From Pilimelia columellifera (GTDB lineage Bacteria; Actinomycetota; Actinomycetes; Mycobacteriales; Micromonosporaceae), in assembly GCF_039532605.1 (NCBI RefSeq), contig NZ_BAAARY010000008.1:1-64000 (forward strand): a stretch of DNA of 64,000 bases, written 5' to 3'. Shown here piece after piece: positions 17,943 to 26,212 of this stretch. Numbering within the stretch: the stretch's first letter is position 1; every line of letters starts with the position of its first letter. The translations under genes were made by a program, and so were the position numbers. The notes below the pieces were generated by a model. That model saw only the letters and a program-made list of their open reading frames with translations. It was not told the DNA's origin and searched no databases.

Positions 17943-20360
17943 TCAGACTTCGCGTAGGCGCGCGCCGTGATCTGCGGCCAGTGCGTCGAGTACCTGCTGT
18001 CGTGTAGCGCTAATCTCGTCGGCGGCGAGAGTGTGGTCGGCGCGGGCGGTGATGCGCAGGCTCAGGGATCGGTGTGCGTCGGGCACCCAGGAACCGCGGA
18101 ACTCCCCGATGTACGCGACCGTGTTCACGGGCGCGCCAACGGCGGTTGTGGTGCCGGCAATGTCCGCCCAGGTGACGGTGTCGGCGACGACGACGGACAG
18201 GTCGAACTCTGCGTCGGGGAACTCCGGTAGTGGGGTGAAAGTGTTGGTACGGGAGCTATGTGCGCGTAGCGCGGCCGCGTCGATCTCGAACGCGGCGGCC
18301 GATACGGCGATTCCTGCGGCCCGGCGGGCTTTGCTGGTGAGTAGTCCGAGTGTGCCGATGTGTTGGCCGCTGCTGGTGATGGTGAGTCGGGCGCTGGCGT
18401 CAGCCCAGCTGGCGGGTTCACCGTCGGTGGTGAAGGTCAGGTCGGTGAGGTGGGCGTGGCCACGGAGGTGTTCTAGGACGCCTTTTGCACGGCGGAATAG
18501 CGTAGGCCCGTCGCCTCCGACCAGCACGGCGGCCAGCGACAGCCGGTGTGCCGGGAGGATTTCGAAGCGGTCGCGGTAGGGGGCATCAGCGCCGGCGTGG
18601 AATACCGTGCCCGCTTCGTAGATGGCGATGGTGTCGGTGTAGCGCAAGTTCGCCGCCGCCGCTTCGAGCAGGTTGGGTATGAGGGCGGGGCGGAGGCTGT
18701 CGCGGTCCGGGGCGGGCGCTCCGTCGATTCGGACGGTGGTGTCCTTGGTGTGGCCGGTGGCGGCCAGGAATGCGTCGATGGTCCACGGGTACGTGACGAC
18801 CTCGTGCAGGCCGGCGGCGGCGAGTTGTTCGCGTAGGACGCGCTCCAGCGGGCGGGCGTTCAACTGCCGAGCGGGCCGCAGGGGCACGGTGAGGCCGGCG
18901 GTGGGGATGGTGTCGTAGCCGCGGATGCGGGCGACTTCTTCGATGATGTCGTGTGGTCCGCTGATGTCGCCGGTGGACCGCCACGTCGGTGCCGTGATCT
19001 GCAACCGCCCGCCGTTAGTACTGGTGACATCGAAGCCGAGGGTGGTGAGAGTGGCTGTGACGTCGGAGCCGGTGAGGGTCTCGCCGATGCGGGTAGTCAG
19101 GAAGCCCAGGTCGGTGTCGACGACCGCCGGCTGGGTGGCCGTGTTCGCGCTGTCTTGGGAGCCGAGTAGCTGTGTGTTGGGTGCGAGGTCGCCGAGCAGG
19201 TGCAGGAAGAGGCCGACGGCGGCGTCGACGCGCTGGGTGTCAAGGTTCTTCTCGAACCGGGCGGACGCTTCAGTGCGGATGCCCAGGTGTTGGGAGGCAC
19301 GGCGGATCGGCTGGGGGTGGAAGCTAGCGGTCTCCAGCACGAAGTGGCGGGTGCTGTCGGTGACGGAGCTGTCGGCGCCGCCGATAATCCCGGCTACCCC
19401 CACCGGGCCTGCGGTGTCGGTGATGACCGGTGTTCCGGCTTCCAGCTCTCGGCTGTGACCTGCGAGAAGATCCACCTTGGTCGCGGTGTTGGTCACTGAT
19501 GCCGAAAGGGGGACGGTGATCTGGTCGCGGTCGTAGACGTGGGCCGGCTGCCCGACCGTGTGCATGACGTAGTTGGTGAGGTCTACGCACAGGCTGCGCG
19601 GGTTCTCGCCGATGCGGGCCAGGCGGGAGCGCACCCACAGTGGCGCCGGCCCGTGCTCGGGCAGGTCGAAGGAGACCGCGACGAACCGGCGGCACAGCTG
19701 CGCATCGAGCTGTCCGATGAGCCCCTCGACCGGCGCAGGTAGGGCAGCGGCTGGGAGAGGTTTGAGTGGCAGGTGGTAGATGGCGGCGAGTTCGCGGGCC
19801 ATGCCGTAGTGGCCCCACAGGTCGGGACGGTTGGTCAGCGACTTGTTGTCGATTTCCAACACCCAGTCGTCGTAGCCGACCGCCGAAGCCAGCGGCGTAC
19901 CGGCGGGCACGTTGAGGTCGACGGCGTCGAGCAGGGCGGTATCGCCACCGGGGAACAGACCGGCCAGGCCGACGTCGGCGGGTGAGATGAGCACGCCGTA
20001 GCTGTCGATGCCCATCACCTGCGCCACCGCCACCTCCCGCACAGCGTCGCCTCCGCGAGGGGTGAGCCGTGCACCAGGCAGCGCGAGCCCGAGGATCCGT
20101 CCGGGGGTGAGGTCGGTGACCCGGCTAGCCACGGTGATCGGCTGCGGCTGTCCGATGTCGCAGGTCAGGCGTACGCCGTTGTCGCCTAGTTGGGTGACGT
20201 CGGCGATGTGGGCGACGACGATGTTGGTCAGCTGGTGGGCGGGGTTGGTCCAGCCTTCGACCTCGACCGTTTTGAGGGTGATGTCGTGGGCGATGGTGGT
20301 GATGTCGAGGTCGGTGGGCAGGTCGATGTAGTCGCGTACCCAGTCCAGGGATAGCTTCAC
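17943..20360 (-). CDS. pheT: Phenylalanyl-tRNA synthetase beta subunit
   Basis: 805 residues from the GTG of VKLSLDWVRDYIDLP, about seven bases after AAGGGA. Full-length PheT: N-terminal B1, an EMAP/tRNA-binding-like domain (IVVAHIADVTQLGDNGVRLTCDIG, about 40-150), B3/4 editing domain (SLCVDLTNYVMHTVGQPAHVYD, near 270-290), B5 (EEVARIRGYDTIP), a class II-like core and the C-terminal ferredoxin-like anticodon-binding domain (FTPLPEFPDAEFDLSVVV to the end). It pairs with PheS just upstream, 20 bases away, to charge tRNA-Phe. No truncation or frameshift seen. Likely an extra copy carried by the element. Confidence 0.95.
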   Translation of the reverse strand: MKLSLDWVRDYIDLPTDLDITTIAHDITLKTVEVEGWTNPAHQLTNIVVAHIADVTQLGDNGVRLTCDIGQPQPITVASRVTDLTPGRILGLALPGARLTPRGGDAVREVAVAQVMGIDSYGVLISPADVGLAGLFPGGDTALLDAVDLNVPAGTPLASAVGYDDWVLEIDNKSLTNRPDLWGHYGMARELAAIYHLPLKPLPAAALPAPVEGLIGQLDAQLCRRFVAVSFDLPEHGPAPLWVRSRLARIGENPRSLCVDLTNYVMHTVGQPAHVYDRDQITVPLSASVTNTATKVDLLAGHSRELEAGTPVITDTAGPVGVAGIIGGADSSVTDSTRHFVLETASFHPQPIRRASQHLGIRTEASARFEKNLDTQRVDAAVGLFLHLLGDLAPNTQLLGSQDSANTATQPAVVDTDLGFLTTRIGETLTGSDVTATLTTLGFDVTSTNGGRLQITAPTWRSTGDISGPHDIIEEVARIRGYDTIPTAGLTVPLRPARQLNARPLERVLREQLAAAGLHEVVTYPWTIDAFLAATGHTKDTTVRIDGAPAPDRDSLRPALIPNLLEAAAANLRYTDTIAIYEAGTVFHAGADAPYRDRFEILPAHRLSLAAVLVGGDGPTLFRRAKGVLEHLRGHAHLTDLTFTTDGEPASWADASARLTITSSGQHIGTLGLLTSKARRAAGIAVSAAAFEIDAAALRAHSSRTNTFTPLPEFPDAEFDLSVVVADTVTWADIAGTTTAVGAPVNTVAYIGEFRGSWVPDAHRSLSLRITARADHTLAADEISATRQQVLDALAADHGARLREV

Positions 20361-20380
20361 GGTCGGTGTCCCTTGCGGTG

Positions 20381-21445
20381 TTAGGCGAACTGGGTGAGGA
20401 AGCGCAGGTCGGCGGAGTGAAACAGGCGCACGTCGTCGATGCCGTAGCGCATCATCACCAGCCGGTCGAGGCCGACGTTGACGTAGAAGCCGGTCCACTC
20501 GGCCGGGTCCAGACCACCGGCACATAGGACGTTGGGGTGCGGTGCGCCACCAGGCATGACCTCCAGCCACCCGACCTGCCGGCAGGTTCGGCATCCCTGT
20601 CCGTCGCAGACCTGGCAGCGCATGTCGATCTCGAAGCCGGGTTCGACGAACGGGAAGAACCCTGTCCGCATCCGCGTCTCGACCGGCTTACCAAAGACGG
20701 TGTCTAGGATCGTGTCGACCAGCATCTTGCCTGCGGTCAGCGGCACGTCTCGGTCGACGATCAGCACTTCATACTGGAAGAACGCCCGCTCGTGTCGGGC
20801 GTCGGTGGACTCGTTGCGGTACACCCGCCCTGGGTACACGAACCGGAACGGCGGCTCATGCTCACGCATGTACCGGATACTCGCCCCGGTCAGGTGCGGA
20901 CGCAGACACAGCCGCTGCTCACCGTGCTTGTCGGCGGTGCCGGTCAACCAGTAGGTGTCCATGGACTCGCGGGCCGGGTGGTCGGCCGGGAAGTTCATGT
21001 GATCGAACTCGAACAGCTCCGAGGAGATCTCCGGCCCGGAGTACACCTCAAAGTTCAGCGCGGTGAAAGCGTCGTTGAGGTCGTACATCATCTGCACCGT
21101 CGGATGCAGACCACCCGGCCCGCCCGCCGGTGGCAGGCCCGGGAGTGTGACATCGAACGGTTCGGCCAACGCCGGCTCGGCGTCCAGCAGCTCCTGCGAG
21201 CGTGCCGCGAGTGCCTGCTCGACCTCGCCCTGGGCGGCGCCCACGGCCGCGCCGACAGTCTTGCGGTCCGCCGGCGGCAGGGTGCCGACGAGGCGCCGAA
21301 ATTGCAGCAGGGTGCCGGTGCGGCCCAGAAACTCCCGACGAACCTCATCCACCGCGGCGGTGGTGTCCGCTGCCGCGACTGCGGCCAGAGCGCTCTGGCG
21401 CACCTGGTCGATCTGGGTGGGGAGGTCACTGTCGGTGCTGGTCAT
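20381..21445 (-). CDS. pheS: Phenylalanyl-tRNA synthetase alpha subunit
   Basis: 354 residues, complete. An N-terminal coiled coil (about 1-95) is followed by HPTVQMMYDLNDAFTALNFEVYSGPEI and class II motif 2 (FRFVYPGRVYRNESTDARHERAFFQYE). Motif 3 is close to FYVNVGLDRLVMMRYGIDDVR near the end. An unusual feature is a four-Cys cluster, CQVCDGQGCRTCRQVGWLEV (about residues 278-297), probably binding zinc. From memory, actinobacterial housekeeping PheS usually lacks these cysteines, which would point to a transferred lineage. It heads the aaRS part of the operon, 94 bases after the PhyH gene. Confidence 0.94.
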   Translation of the reverse strand: MTSTDSDLPTQIDQVRQSALAAVAAADTTAAVDEVRREFLGRTGTLLQFRRLVGTLPPADRKTVGAAVGAAQGEVEQALAARSQELLDAEPALAEPFDVTLPGLPPAGGPGGLHPTVQMMYDLNDAFTALNFEVYSGPEISSELFEFDHMNFPADHPARESMDTYWLTGTADKHGEQRLCLRPHLTGASIRYMREHEPPFRFVYPGRVYRNESTDARHERAFFQYEVLIVDRDVPLTAGKMLVDTILDTVFGKPVETRMRTGFFPFVEPGFEIDMRCQVCDGQGCRTCRQVGWLEVMPGGAPHPNVLCAGGLDPAEWTGFYVNVGLDRLVMMRYGIDDVRLFHSADLRFLTQFA

Positions 21446-21539
21446 CGCCTTGTCACATCCGCATCTCGGGGACGGGTTGCCCGGTCCGTCATGGTAGTCC
21501 AGCCGCTGCCGGCCGCCCTGCCTATTACCTGGTGGGTGA

Positions 21540-22271
21540 TCAGGCGGTGGCGTAGGGGTTCACCAGGCCGTAGACCGCCGCCAGTTCGGGCCGGTCGGCG
21601 GTTTGCTCCTGGACGTGCTGGAGAAACGCGGGGGTGTACTCCTCGCCGGGGAACACGCGCATCCACGGCAGCGCGTACACGAACCACAGTCCGAGGCGGG
21701 CGTGGACCGTCGGGTTCGCGGTGGCGGTATGGCGCAGGTTCGCGTGGAAGATCAGCATGTCGCCAAGGTCCAGTTCAGCCGCCACGCTGGGGCCCTGGTC
21801 GGCTGGGTTGGCGTCGCGGTGGCTACCGGGGTGAAGGCGCGTGGCGCCGTTGCCTGCCCGGGTGGGGGTGAGAGCGTAGGCGACCTTGACCATGAGGGTC
21901 GAACGGTGGTGCGGCACGCCGGGCAGATGAGCCACGTCAGAGTGCGGACCGGTGTGGGCGGTGGTGCGGGCGGGCTTGACGTGCCCGTAGGAGCCGATCA
22001 GCTGCGGGGTGGTCCCGAAAATCATCGCCAGGGTGTCCAGCAGGAACCCGGTCGTGGCCAGCTCAGCGAATCGCCGATCGCGCTGCACCAGCTGGCCGAG
22101 CATCACCTGCGTGGGCACTGGCGCTGCCGGCGCCGGGAGGTGCTCGCCCAGCAGCTCCCGGAGCCTGCCTGCGGTCGCCGTGTCAGTGACGCCGCGGATG
22201 ATGCCGAACCCGTCCGTGTCGAACGCCTCCGCGAACGCGGCAAGCGGGCTTCTCACAGTCGAGGCGGTCAC
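21540..22271 (-). CDS. PhyH-family Fe(II)/2-oxoglutarate dioxygenase, second copy
   Basis: 243 residues, GTG start overlapping the previous stop as GTGA. The fold is the double-stranded beta-helix of phytanoyl-CoA dioxygenase-like enzymes. The metal triad is visible as HSD (HTGPHSDVAHLPG, near 107-113) with a distal His in the HANLRHTATANPTVHARLGLWF segment (about 177-198), where the Arg could bind 2-oxoglutarate. Such enzymes hydroxylate or otherwise oxidise small molecules, amino acids or peptides. It differs clearly from the PhyH at 24689-25462, so two successive oxidations, or two sites, are likely in the pathway. Substrate unknown. Confidence 0.85.
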   Translation of the reverse strand: MTASTVRSPLAAFAEAFDTDGFGIIRGVTDTATAGRLRELLGEHLPAPAAPVPTQVMLGQLVQRDRRFAELATTGFLLDTLAMIFGTTPQLIGSYGHVKPARTTAHTGPHSDVAHLPGVPHHRSTLMVKVAYALTPTRAGNGATRLHPGSHRDANPADQGPSVAAELDLGDMLIFHANLRHTATANPTVHARLGLWFVYALPWMRVFPGEEYTPAFLQHVQEQTADRPELAAVYGLVNPYATA

Positions 22272-22810
22272 GGCAGGCTCCTACGGCTGGTGATGAGGGT
22301 ACGTAGCCGGCGGCGTTGCCTGGGCATTTCGCGCTCAGCGTCACGTCGGTAGATCTTGAGGCCGACTCTGGGCGGCAGGACGGCGACACCGCGGCGGGTG
22401 TGCTCAACGAGCTGATTCGCCGTGACCGCCAAATGGCGACTGATTCCATCCACGCTGTCAGTGCTGTCGTCGGTGAGAGCCTGGTGTTTGAGGTCGAGGA
22501 TGATCAGCCGGTCGCACAGCTCACCGATCGTCTCGCTGTAGTAGCGGCTGGCCCCATCAGCAGGCCGGTAAGCCACCTGTTCGTCGATCGCCGTGATAAG
22601 CCGATGCCGCCGGCTGTTACTGGCATCGATCTCCCCTTTCAGAACCCCGACGCGTTCGGCGCTCGCGTCGGGGGCTCGGCTGGCGTCTTCCAGTTCCCAC
22701 TGTCGGCGATGAAGGCGTCGAAGCTCACTGACGGGTTGGCGGCTGATGATGAATTCCTCGACCAGCGCGGCGACGATGTCGTACGGACGGGTCGGCGCGG
22801 TCGAGATCAT
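22268..22810 (-). CDS. DUF4254-type protein
   Basis: 180 residues from the ATG that overlaps the glycosyltransferase stop (ATGA). The mostly helical sequence has the order of a W-x-L-ED-x-x-R helix (RRQWELEDASR), then N-x-x-R-H-R (EIDASNSRRHRLITAID), then SETIGELCDRLIILDLKH. From memory this is the signature of DUF4254 proteins, which are usually found beside glycosyltransferases in surface-polysaccharide loci. Here it directly follows a GT9-like gene, keeping that association inside a quite different cluster. Its biochemical role is not known; a partner or scaffold for the transferase is plausible. Confidence 0.65.
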   Translation of the reverse strand: MISTAPTRPYDIVAALVEEFIISRQPVSELRRLHRRQWELEDASRAPDASAERVGVLKGEIDASNSRRHRLITAIDEQVAYRPADGASRYYSETIGELCDRLIILDLKHQALTDDSTDSVDGISRHLAVTANQLVEHTRRGVAVLPPRVGLKIYRRDAEREMPRQRRRLRTLITSRRSLP

Positions 22811-23847
22811 CGAGGCGCTCCCGGCGGCGGGGTGAACGATGAGGTCGGAAGGGTGCCATCGGCGATGCATGCGGCGGCCTCCTGCAAGACGGGACTCCAA
22901 CGCTCGGGCGCGGGTTGGAACAGCAGCCGGGCGCTGGCGTACCAGCTGGTTGGATATGTGGGCGTTCCCCAGCGCCAGTCAGGCTCGCGTCGCAGGCAGA
23001 CCATGGTCGGGACGCCGAGCGCTGGGGCGAGGTGGGCGGTGACGGTGTCGGCGGTGACGATCACGTCGCAGCCGGCGATGACTTGGGCGGTCTCGGTGAA
23101 GTCAACGATCCCGGGGTCGTGGACCCCCGCTGGCAGTGAACGGATGTCGCGGCTGCGCTGGATGGCCACCACCTGTACGCCGGCCAGGCGGGTGAGCCGG
23201 TGGCAGAGCCGGGCTGGAAATGACCTGTTCGGGAAGCCACGCCGGGGGGTGCTGCGCCACGCCACCCCGACCACCGTCTGCGAGGCGTCGCCGCATCGGC
23301 GCGGGATCGGCGCTGCTATGTACGCCTCGACCGGCGCGGCGGCCAGGCCGGGTAGTCGAGCAGGTAGCGACATCAGCCGCTCCCATCGGGCATCTGTCGG
23401 CCATTCGAGGACGGAGGCGGCGGACTTGCTCAGGACCGTCACTCCAGCGAGGGCCGGTGCATCCCGTAGGACGTCTAGTAGTTCGTCGTGGACGGCGAAC
23501 ACCACGTTGTCGGCGTGCGCTGTCGCGGCGGGCATGAAGCGTAGGAACTGCAGTGCGTCACCGAAGCCCTGTTCGGCGACCACCACGAGTTGGCGGCAGT
23601 GCTGACCGTCCCACCGGGCCACGCTGGGCAGGGTGTCGACTGGGCGGGATGGGTGCAGGTCGTACAGATCCCAGCCTTCCCGACATTCGGAGGCGCGCAG
23701 CAGCGCCTCCCCTGCCGCGTACCGTGCCTGGTCATCGCCGGGCTGTCCGGCCGTCTGCCTGAGTCGGATGAGCGCTTCGTTGCGGCGCCCGCTGGCCAGC
23801 ATGCCCATCGCCTCAGCGGTGAGCGCTTCGATCGTTCGACTGGTCAT
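22807..23847 (-). CDS. TPR-linked GT9-like glycosyltransferase
   Basis: 346 residues, ATG overlapping the methyltransferase stop. The N-terminal about 70 residues form TPR-like helices (RRNEALIRLRQTAG). Then comes a GT-B-like domain: VVVAEQGFGDALQFLRFMP near 85-103, a second Rossmann half with TVVGVAWRSTP, and the donor-site region CDVIVTADTVTAHLAPALGVP plus DWRWG. This TPR plus ADP-heptosyltransferase-like pattern is common in bacterial TPR proteins of unknown acceptor. It probably transfers a sugar to the pathway product or to its protein carrier, but donor and acceptor are unknown. Confidence 0.75.
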   Translation of the reverse strand: MTSRTIEALTAEAMGMLASGRRNEALIRLRQTAGQPGDDQARYAAGEALLRASECREGWDLYDLHPSRPVDTLPSVARWDGQHCRQLVVVAEQGFGDALQFLRFMPAATAHADNVVFAVHDELLDVLRDAPALAGVTVLSKSAASVLEWPTDARWERLMSLPARLPGLAAAPVEAYIAAPIPRRCGDASQTVVGVAWRSTPRRGFPNRSFPARLCHRLTRLAGVQVVAIQRSRDIRSLPAGVHDPGIVDFTETAQVIAGCDVIVTADTVTAHLAPALGVPTMVCLRREPDWRWGTPTYPTSWYASARLLFQPAPERWSPVLQEAAACIADGTLPTSSFTPPPGAPR

Positions 23848-24692
23848 TTCGCCGCTCCGGGGTTCTGGAGCTGGGCGTGGGTTATACGGAACGCCCCGCG
23901 CAGGCCCGGTAGGGCGAACAGCAACCGCTCCTTGGCGGGAAACAAGCTGGTCCACTGCCGAGGCTGCCGCAGCAGCGTCGTCTCCGCCACGATGCGCAGG
24001 GGCCTACCTGCTGAGCGCAGGCGACCGGTTGATCGGGTGGCCCAGGTGTAGCGGGGGCGCCCGCCGGCGCGGACAGCCGGCCTGTTGGCCAACCACGCGG
24101 CGGCCGGGGACATGCTGTCAAAAAGGACATGCGCCTGCGGTAGCAGACAGGACAGGTCATCCAGGAACGACTGGACCCGCTCGGGTGTCTGGTAGGCCAG
24201 CAGCGCTTCACAGACGACCGCCACCGGTCCGCAGGTCGGCGCCACGTGAGAGGCCCAGCCAAGGACGTGCATCGCGTCGGTCGCGAGCCGGGTGCTGGAC
24301 GTTACGGGCAGGAGTTGGTCGCGTAGCGCGATGACCTCGCCCGAGTCGACCTCCACGTACCGTTCGGCGATGCCGGCCAGGCGGTGGCTGCGGGTGTTCA
24401 GCCCAACGCCAAGGTCAACGACTGCCGCCAACTGGCCGCCTGCGCTCTCGGCGAGCTGGGCGAGCCAGGTGTCGATGACCAGGCCACGTAGGCAGCAGCC
24501 AACCCGGGTCGAATCATCGACCGCAGCCACGGCTCGCCCGAGGTCAAGGCGGTTCGCGACCGCTGCGGAGGTTCGGTCGCTGAGGATCGGGTACCGCTGT
24601 CGGGCGTCGGAGGCGCGCGCTACCAGCGGAATCAATGCGGTAGCTGCTAGCGGCCCCAGCCTCTCCGCCGTGGTGGTGGTGGTGGTGTTCAT
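23844..24692 (-). CDS. Leucine-carboxyl-methyltransferase/TcmP-like SAM methyltransferase
   Basis: 282 residues from the ATG overlapping the preceding PhyH stop. The longer upstream frame is out of phase with any good start. Motif I reads VVDLGVGLNTRSHRLAG (about 91-107), followed by YVEVDSGEVIALRDQLLP and the acidic loop AVVCEALLAYQTPERV. This is the layout of the PPM1/LCMT/TcmP family of carboxyl or small-molecule O-methyltransferases. The family's usual chemistry is methyl-ester formation on a carboxylate. Within this operon a C-terminal or side-chain carboxylate of a peptide is an attractive but untested substrate. Confidence 0.82.
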   Translation of the reverse strand: MNTTTTTTAERLGPLAATALIPLVARASDARQRYPILSDRTSAAVANRLDLGRAVAAVDDSTRVGCCLRGLVIDTWLAQLAESAGGQLAAVVDLGVGLNTRSHRLAGIAERYVEVDSGEVIALRDQLLPVTSSTRLATDAMHVLGWASHVAPTCGPVAVVCEALLAYQTPERVQSFLDDLSCLLPQAHVLFDSMSPAAAWLANRPAVRAGGRPRYTWATRSTGRLRSAGRPLRIVAETTLLRQPRQWTSLFPAKERLLFALPGLRGAFRITHAQLQNPGAAK

Positions 24693-25462
24693 GATGTGCT
24701 CCGTGGGGTGAGCAGCGGGTATGGGAACTGGTCGGCGGTGATGGTCACGCTGGCTGGCACGTACAGGGTTGCCAGACCCATGCGGGGGCGGTTGCTGTGG
24801 TTGGCGCCGCTGCGGTGGGCGGTCAGCCCGTGGTGCAGGACGGCCTCGCCGGCTTTCACCGGCACCGTGGTTGCCCGGCTGGTGTCGATGGCGCCGTCGG
24901 GGATGTCGAGTGCCTGCTGCTCGCCGGTAGTCCGGTGCGGCAGTCGCGTCAGGTGTGATCCGGGTATGTACTCCACCGCTCCGTTGTCGCTGTCGGCGTC
25001 GTCGAGGGCGGTCCAGCAGGTGATCAGCTGCTGGTCGCCGAGGTACGGGTAGTACGGCAGGTCCTGGTGCAGCCGCAGTGGTAGGCCCACGGCGGGCGGC
25101 TTGCAAAACAGTAGGCTTGTGAGCACGGCCGCGGGCTCTCCGAGCAGGTCGGAGACCATGCCGGCGATATGGTCTCCGGTGGCGTTGAGCCGGAACACCG
25201 GGCTGCGGTGACACAGGTGCAGCGCCACCCGAACGTCGCCCCGGTCGGCGCGCATGAGGTGGTCCTCATCCAACGCCGGCGGGTTCCCGTCGAGGCCCGC
25301 CAGGTGGGCGGCGACGCCTTTGAGGACTTGGAGGTGGTCGAGCGCGGCCACGCGACCGACGGGCAGGAAGCCGCGCCCGACGAACTCCCGCCGCTGCGCC
25401 CGGCTCAAAGACCGCACTACAGGATCAGTTGGCCCAGGAGCTGGGCGGTCAGCGGCAGACAT
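24689..25462 (-). CDS. PhyH-family Fe(II)/2-oxoglutarate dioxygenase, first copy
   Basis: 257 residues, ATG six bases after AAGGA, only nine bases from the stop of the ferritin-repeat gene. Metal-binding HQD is in LRLHQDLPYYPYLGD (near 127-141). CWTALDDADSDNGAVEYIPGSH follows, with the distal His and the 2-oxoglutarate Arg in the VLHHGLTAHRSGANHSNRPR segment (about 209-228). This is a textbook PhyH core with all catalytic residues. Its immediate coupling to the repeat protein makes that protein, or a product derived from it, the prime candidate substrate. Confidence 0.88.
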   Translation of the reverse strand: MSAADRPAPGPTDPVVRSLSRAQRREFVGRGFLPVGRVAALDHLQVLKGVAAHLAGLDGNPPALDEDHLMRADRGDVRVALHLCHRSPVFRLNATGDHIAGMVSDLLGEPAAVLTSLLFCKPPAVGLPLRLHQDLPYYPYLGDQQLITCWTALDDADSDNGAVEYIPGSHLTRLPHRTTGEQQALDIPDGAIDTSRATTVPVKAGEAVLHHGLTAHRSGANHSNRPRMGLATLYVPASVTITADQFPYPLLTPRSTS

Positions 25463-25471
25463 GTCCGGTCC

Positions 25472-26212
25472 TTACTTCGCCGCCGGCCAGGACCAGCTCA
25501 TCGCACCGCCGGCCGCCCGTTCGTGAGCGCCTTCGACGATCGCGGCAGTGTCGGCCGCCGGCCACGACCAGCTCATCGCCCCGCCGCCGGCCCGCTCGTG
25601 CGCCCCTGCGACCACCTGGTGGGTGAGCTGGTCGGCTGTCGACGCCCGGGCCAGCCACTCCAGCAGCTCCCGGCCGGACTCGTGGTGCTTCTCCTCATCT
25701 GCGCCGATACCGGCGTACGCCTGGCGGATGTCGTCGAACGGGATGTCGGCCAGCTCCTCGATCGCCGCCGCGGAGTAGCCCTCGTGCACGATGTTGATGT
25801 CCAGCAGCGCCGCGAACGGGTTACCCGCCTCCACCGACACCATCAGCGACGCCCAGCTCGTGTCCTGGGCGAGCTTCGCCGGCAGCTCGGCAACCTTGGC
25901 GTCGACCATTGCCTGCAGATGAGCGGGAACCAGGCCACGCAGGATGTCGAAGTGGCGAGCCTCATCGGACACCTGCTCGGTGACCTGCACCAGCATCCGG
26001 GCGGGCAGGTGGTGGGCGGCTTTGGTCAGGACTGCCGACAGCTGCATGACGACCTTCAGCTCGTCAACCGCCCGGTCGGCGATCCACGCCCGCAGCTCGT
26101 CCTCGGTGATTGCCAGGCTCCCGTCGGTGTTGAAGAAGCCTTCCCTGATCTCTTTTCGGACCTTGGCCTTAGATGCATCGAACTTCTCGAGTACCGCCGC
26201 AAGTGTGGACAT
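25472..26212 (-). CDS. Ferritin-like dimetal protein with C-terminal MSWSWPAA repeats
   Basis: 246 residues, ATG three bases after GGAGGT; first gene of the operon. Residues about 35-190 are a four-helix ferritin-like domain with a full dimetal ligand set: Glu51, Glu84-x-x-His87 (DEARH), Glu144 (VHEGY) and Glu173-x-x-His176 (DEEKH). The last 45 residues are different: two copies of GAHERAxGGAMSWSWPAA (203-220 and 228-245), identical but for one residue and exactly 25 residues apart, with a single Lys after the second. Such duplicated, Trp/Ser/Pro-bearing tails behind a conserved recognition segment look like RiPP core peptides. I infer an enzyme-fused precursor, as in borosins, where the catalytic domain carries its own substrate. 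Alternatively the tail is only a binding motif. Confidence 0.8.
   Translation of the reverse strand: MSTLAAVLEKFDASKAKVRKEIREGFFNTDGSLAITEDELRAWIADRAVDELKVVMQLSAVLTKAAHHLPARMLVQVTEQVSDEARHFDILRGLVPAHLQAMVDAKVAELPAKLAQDTSWASLMVSVEAGNPFAALLDINIVHEGYSAAAIEELADIPFDDIRQAYAGIGADEEKHHESGRELLEWLARASTADQLTHQVVAGAHERAGGGAMSWSWPAADTAAIVEGAHERAAGGAMSWSWPAAK
25478..25606 (-). repeat. Two 54-base coding repeats, 75-base period
   Basis: Copies at 25553-25606 and 25478-25531 encode GAHERAGGGAMSWSWPAA and GAHERAAGGAMSWSWPAA. The DNA copies are also very similar, indicating fairly recent duplication or gene conversion. The separating 21 bases encode DTAAIVE, which resembles the residues before the first copy (QVVA). 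The whole unit may therefore be a 25-residue cassette. Confidence 0.9.

Noticed and set aside
24693..25214. N-terminal extension of the methyltransferase frame
   Set aside because: His/Arg/Pro-rich shadow of the PhyH gene; the ATGA-coupled ATG at 24692 gives the family-like start.
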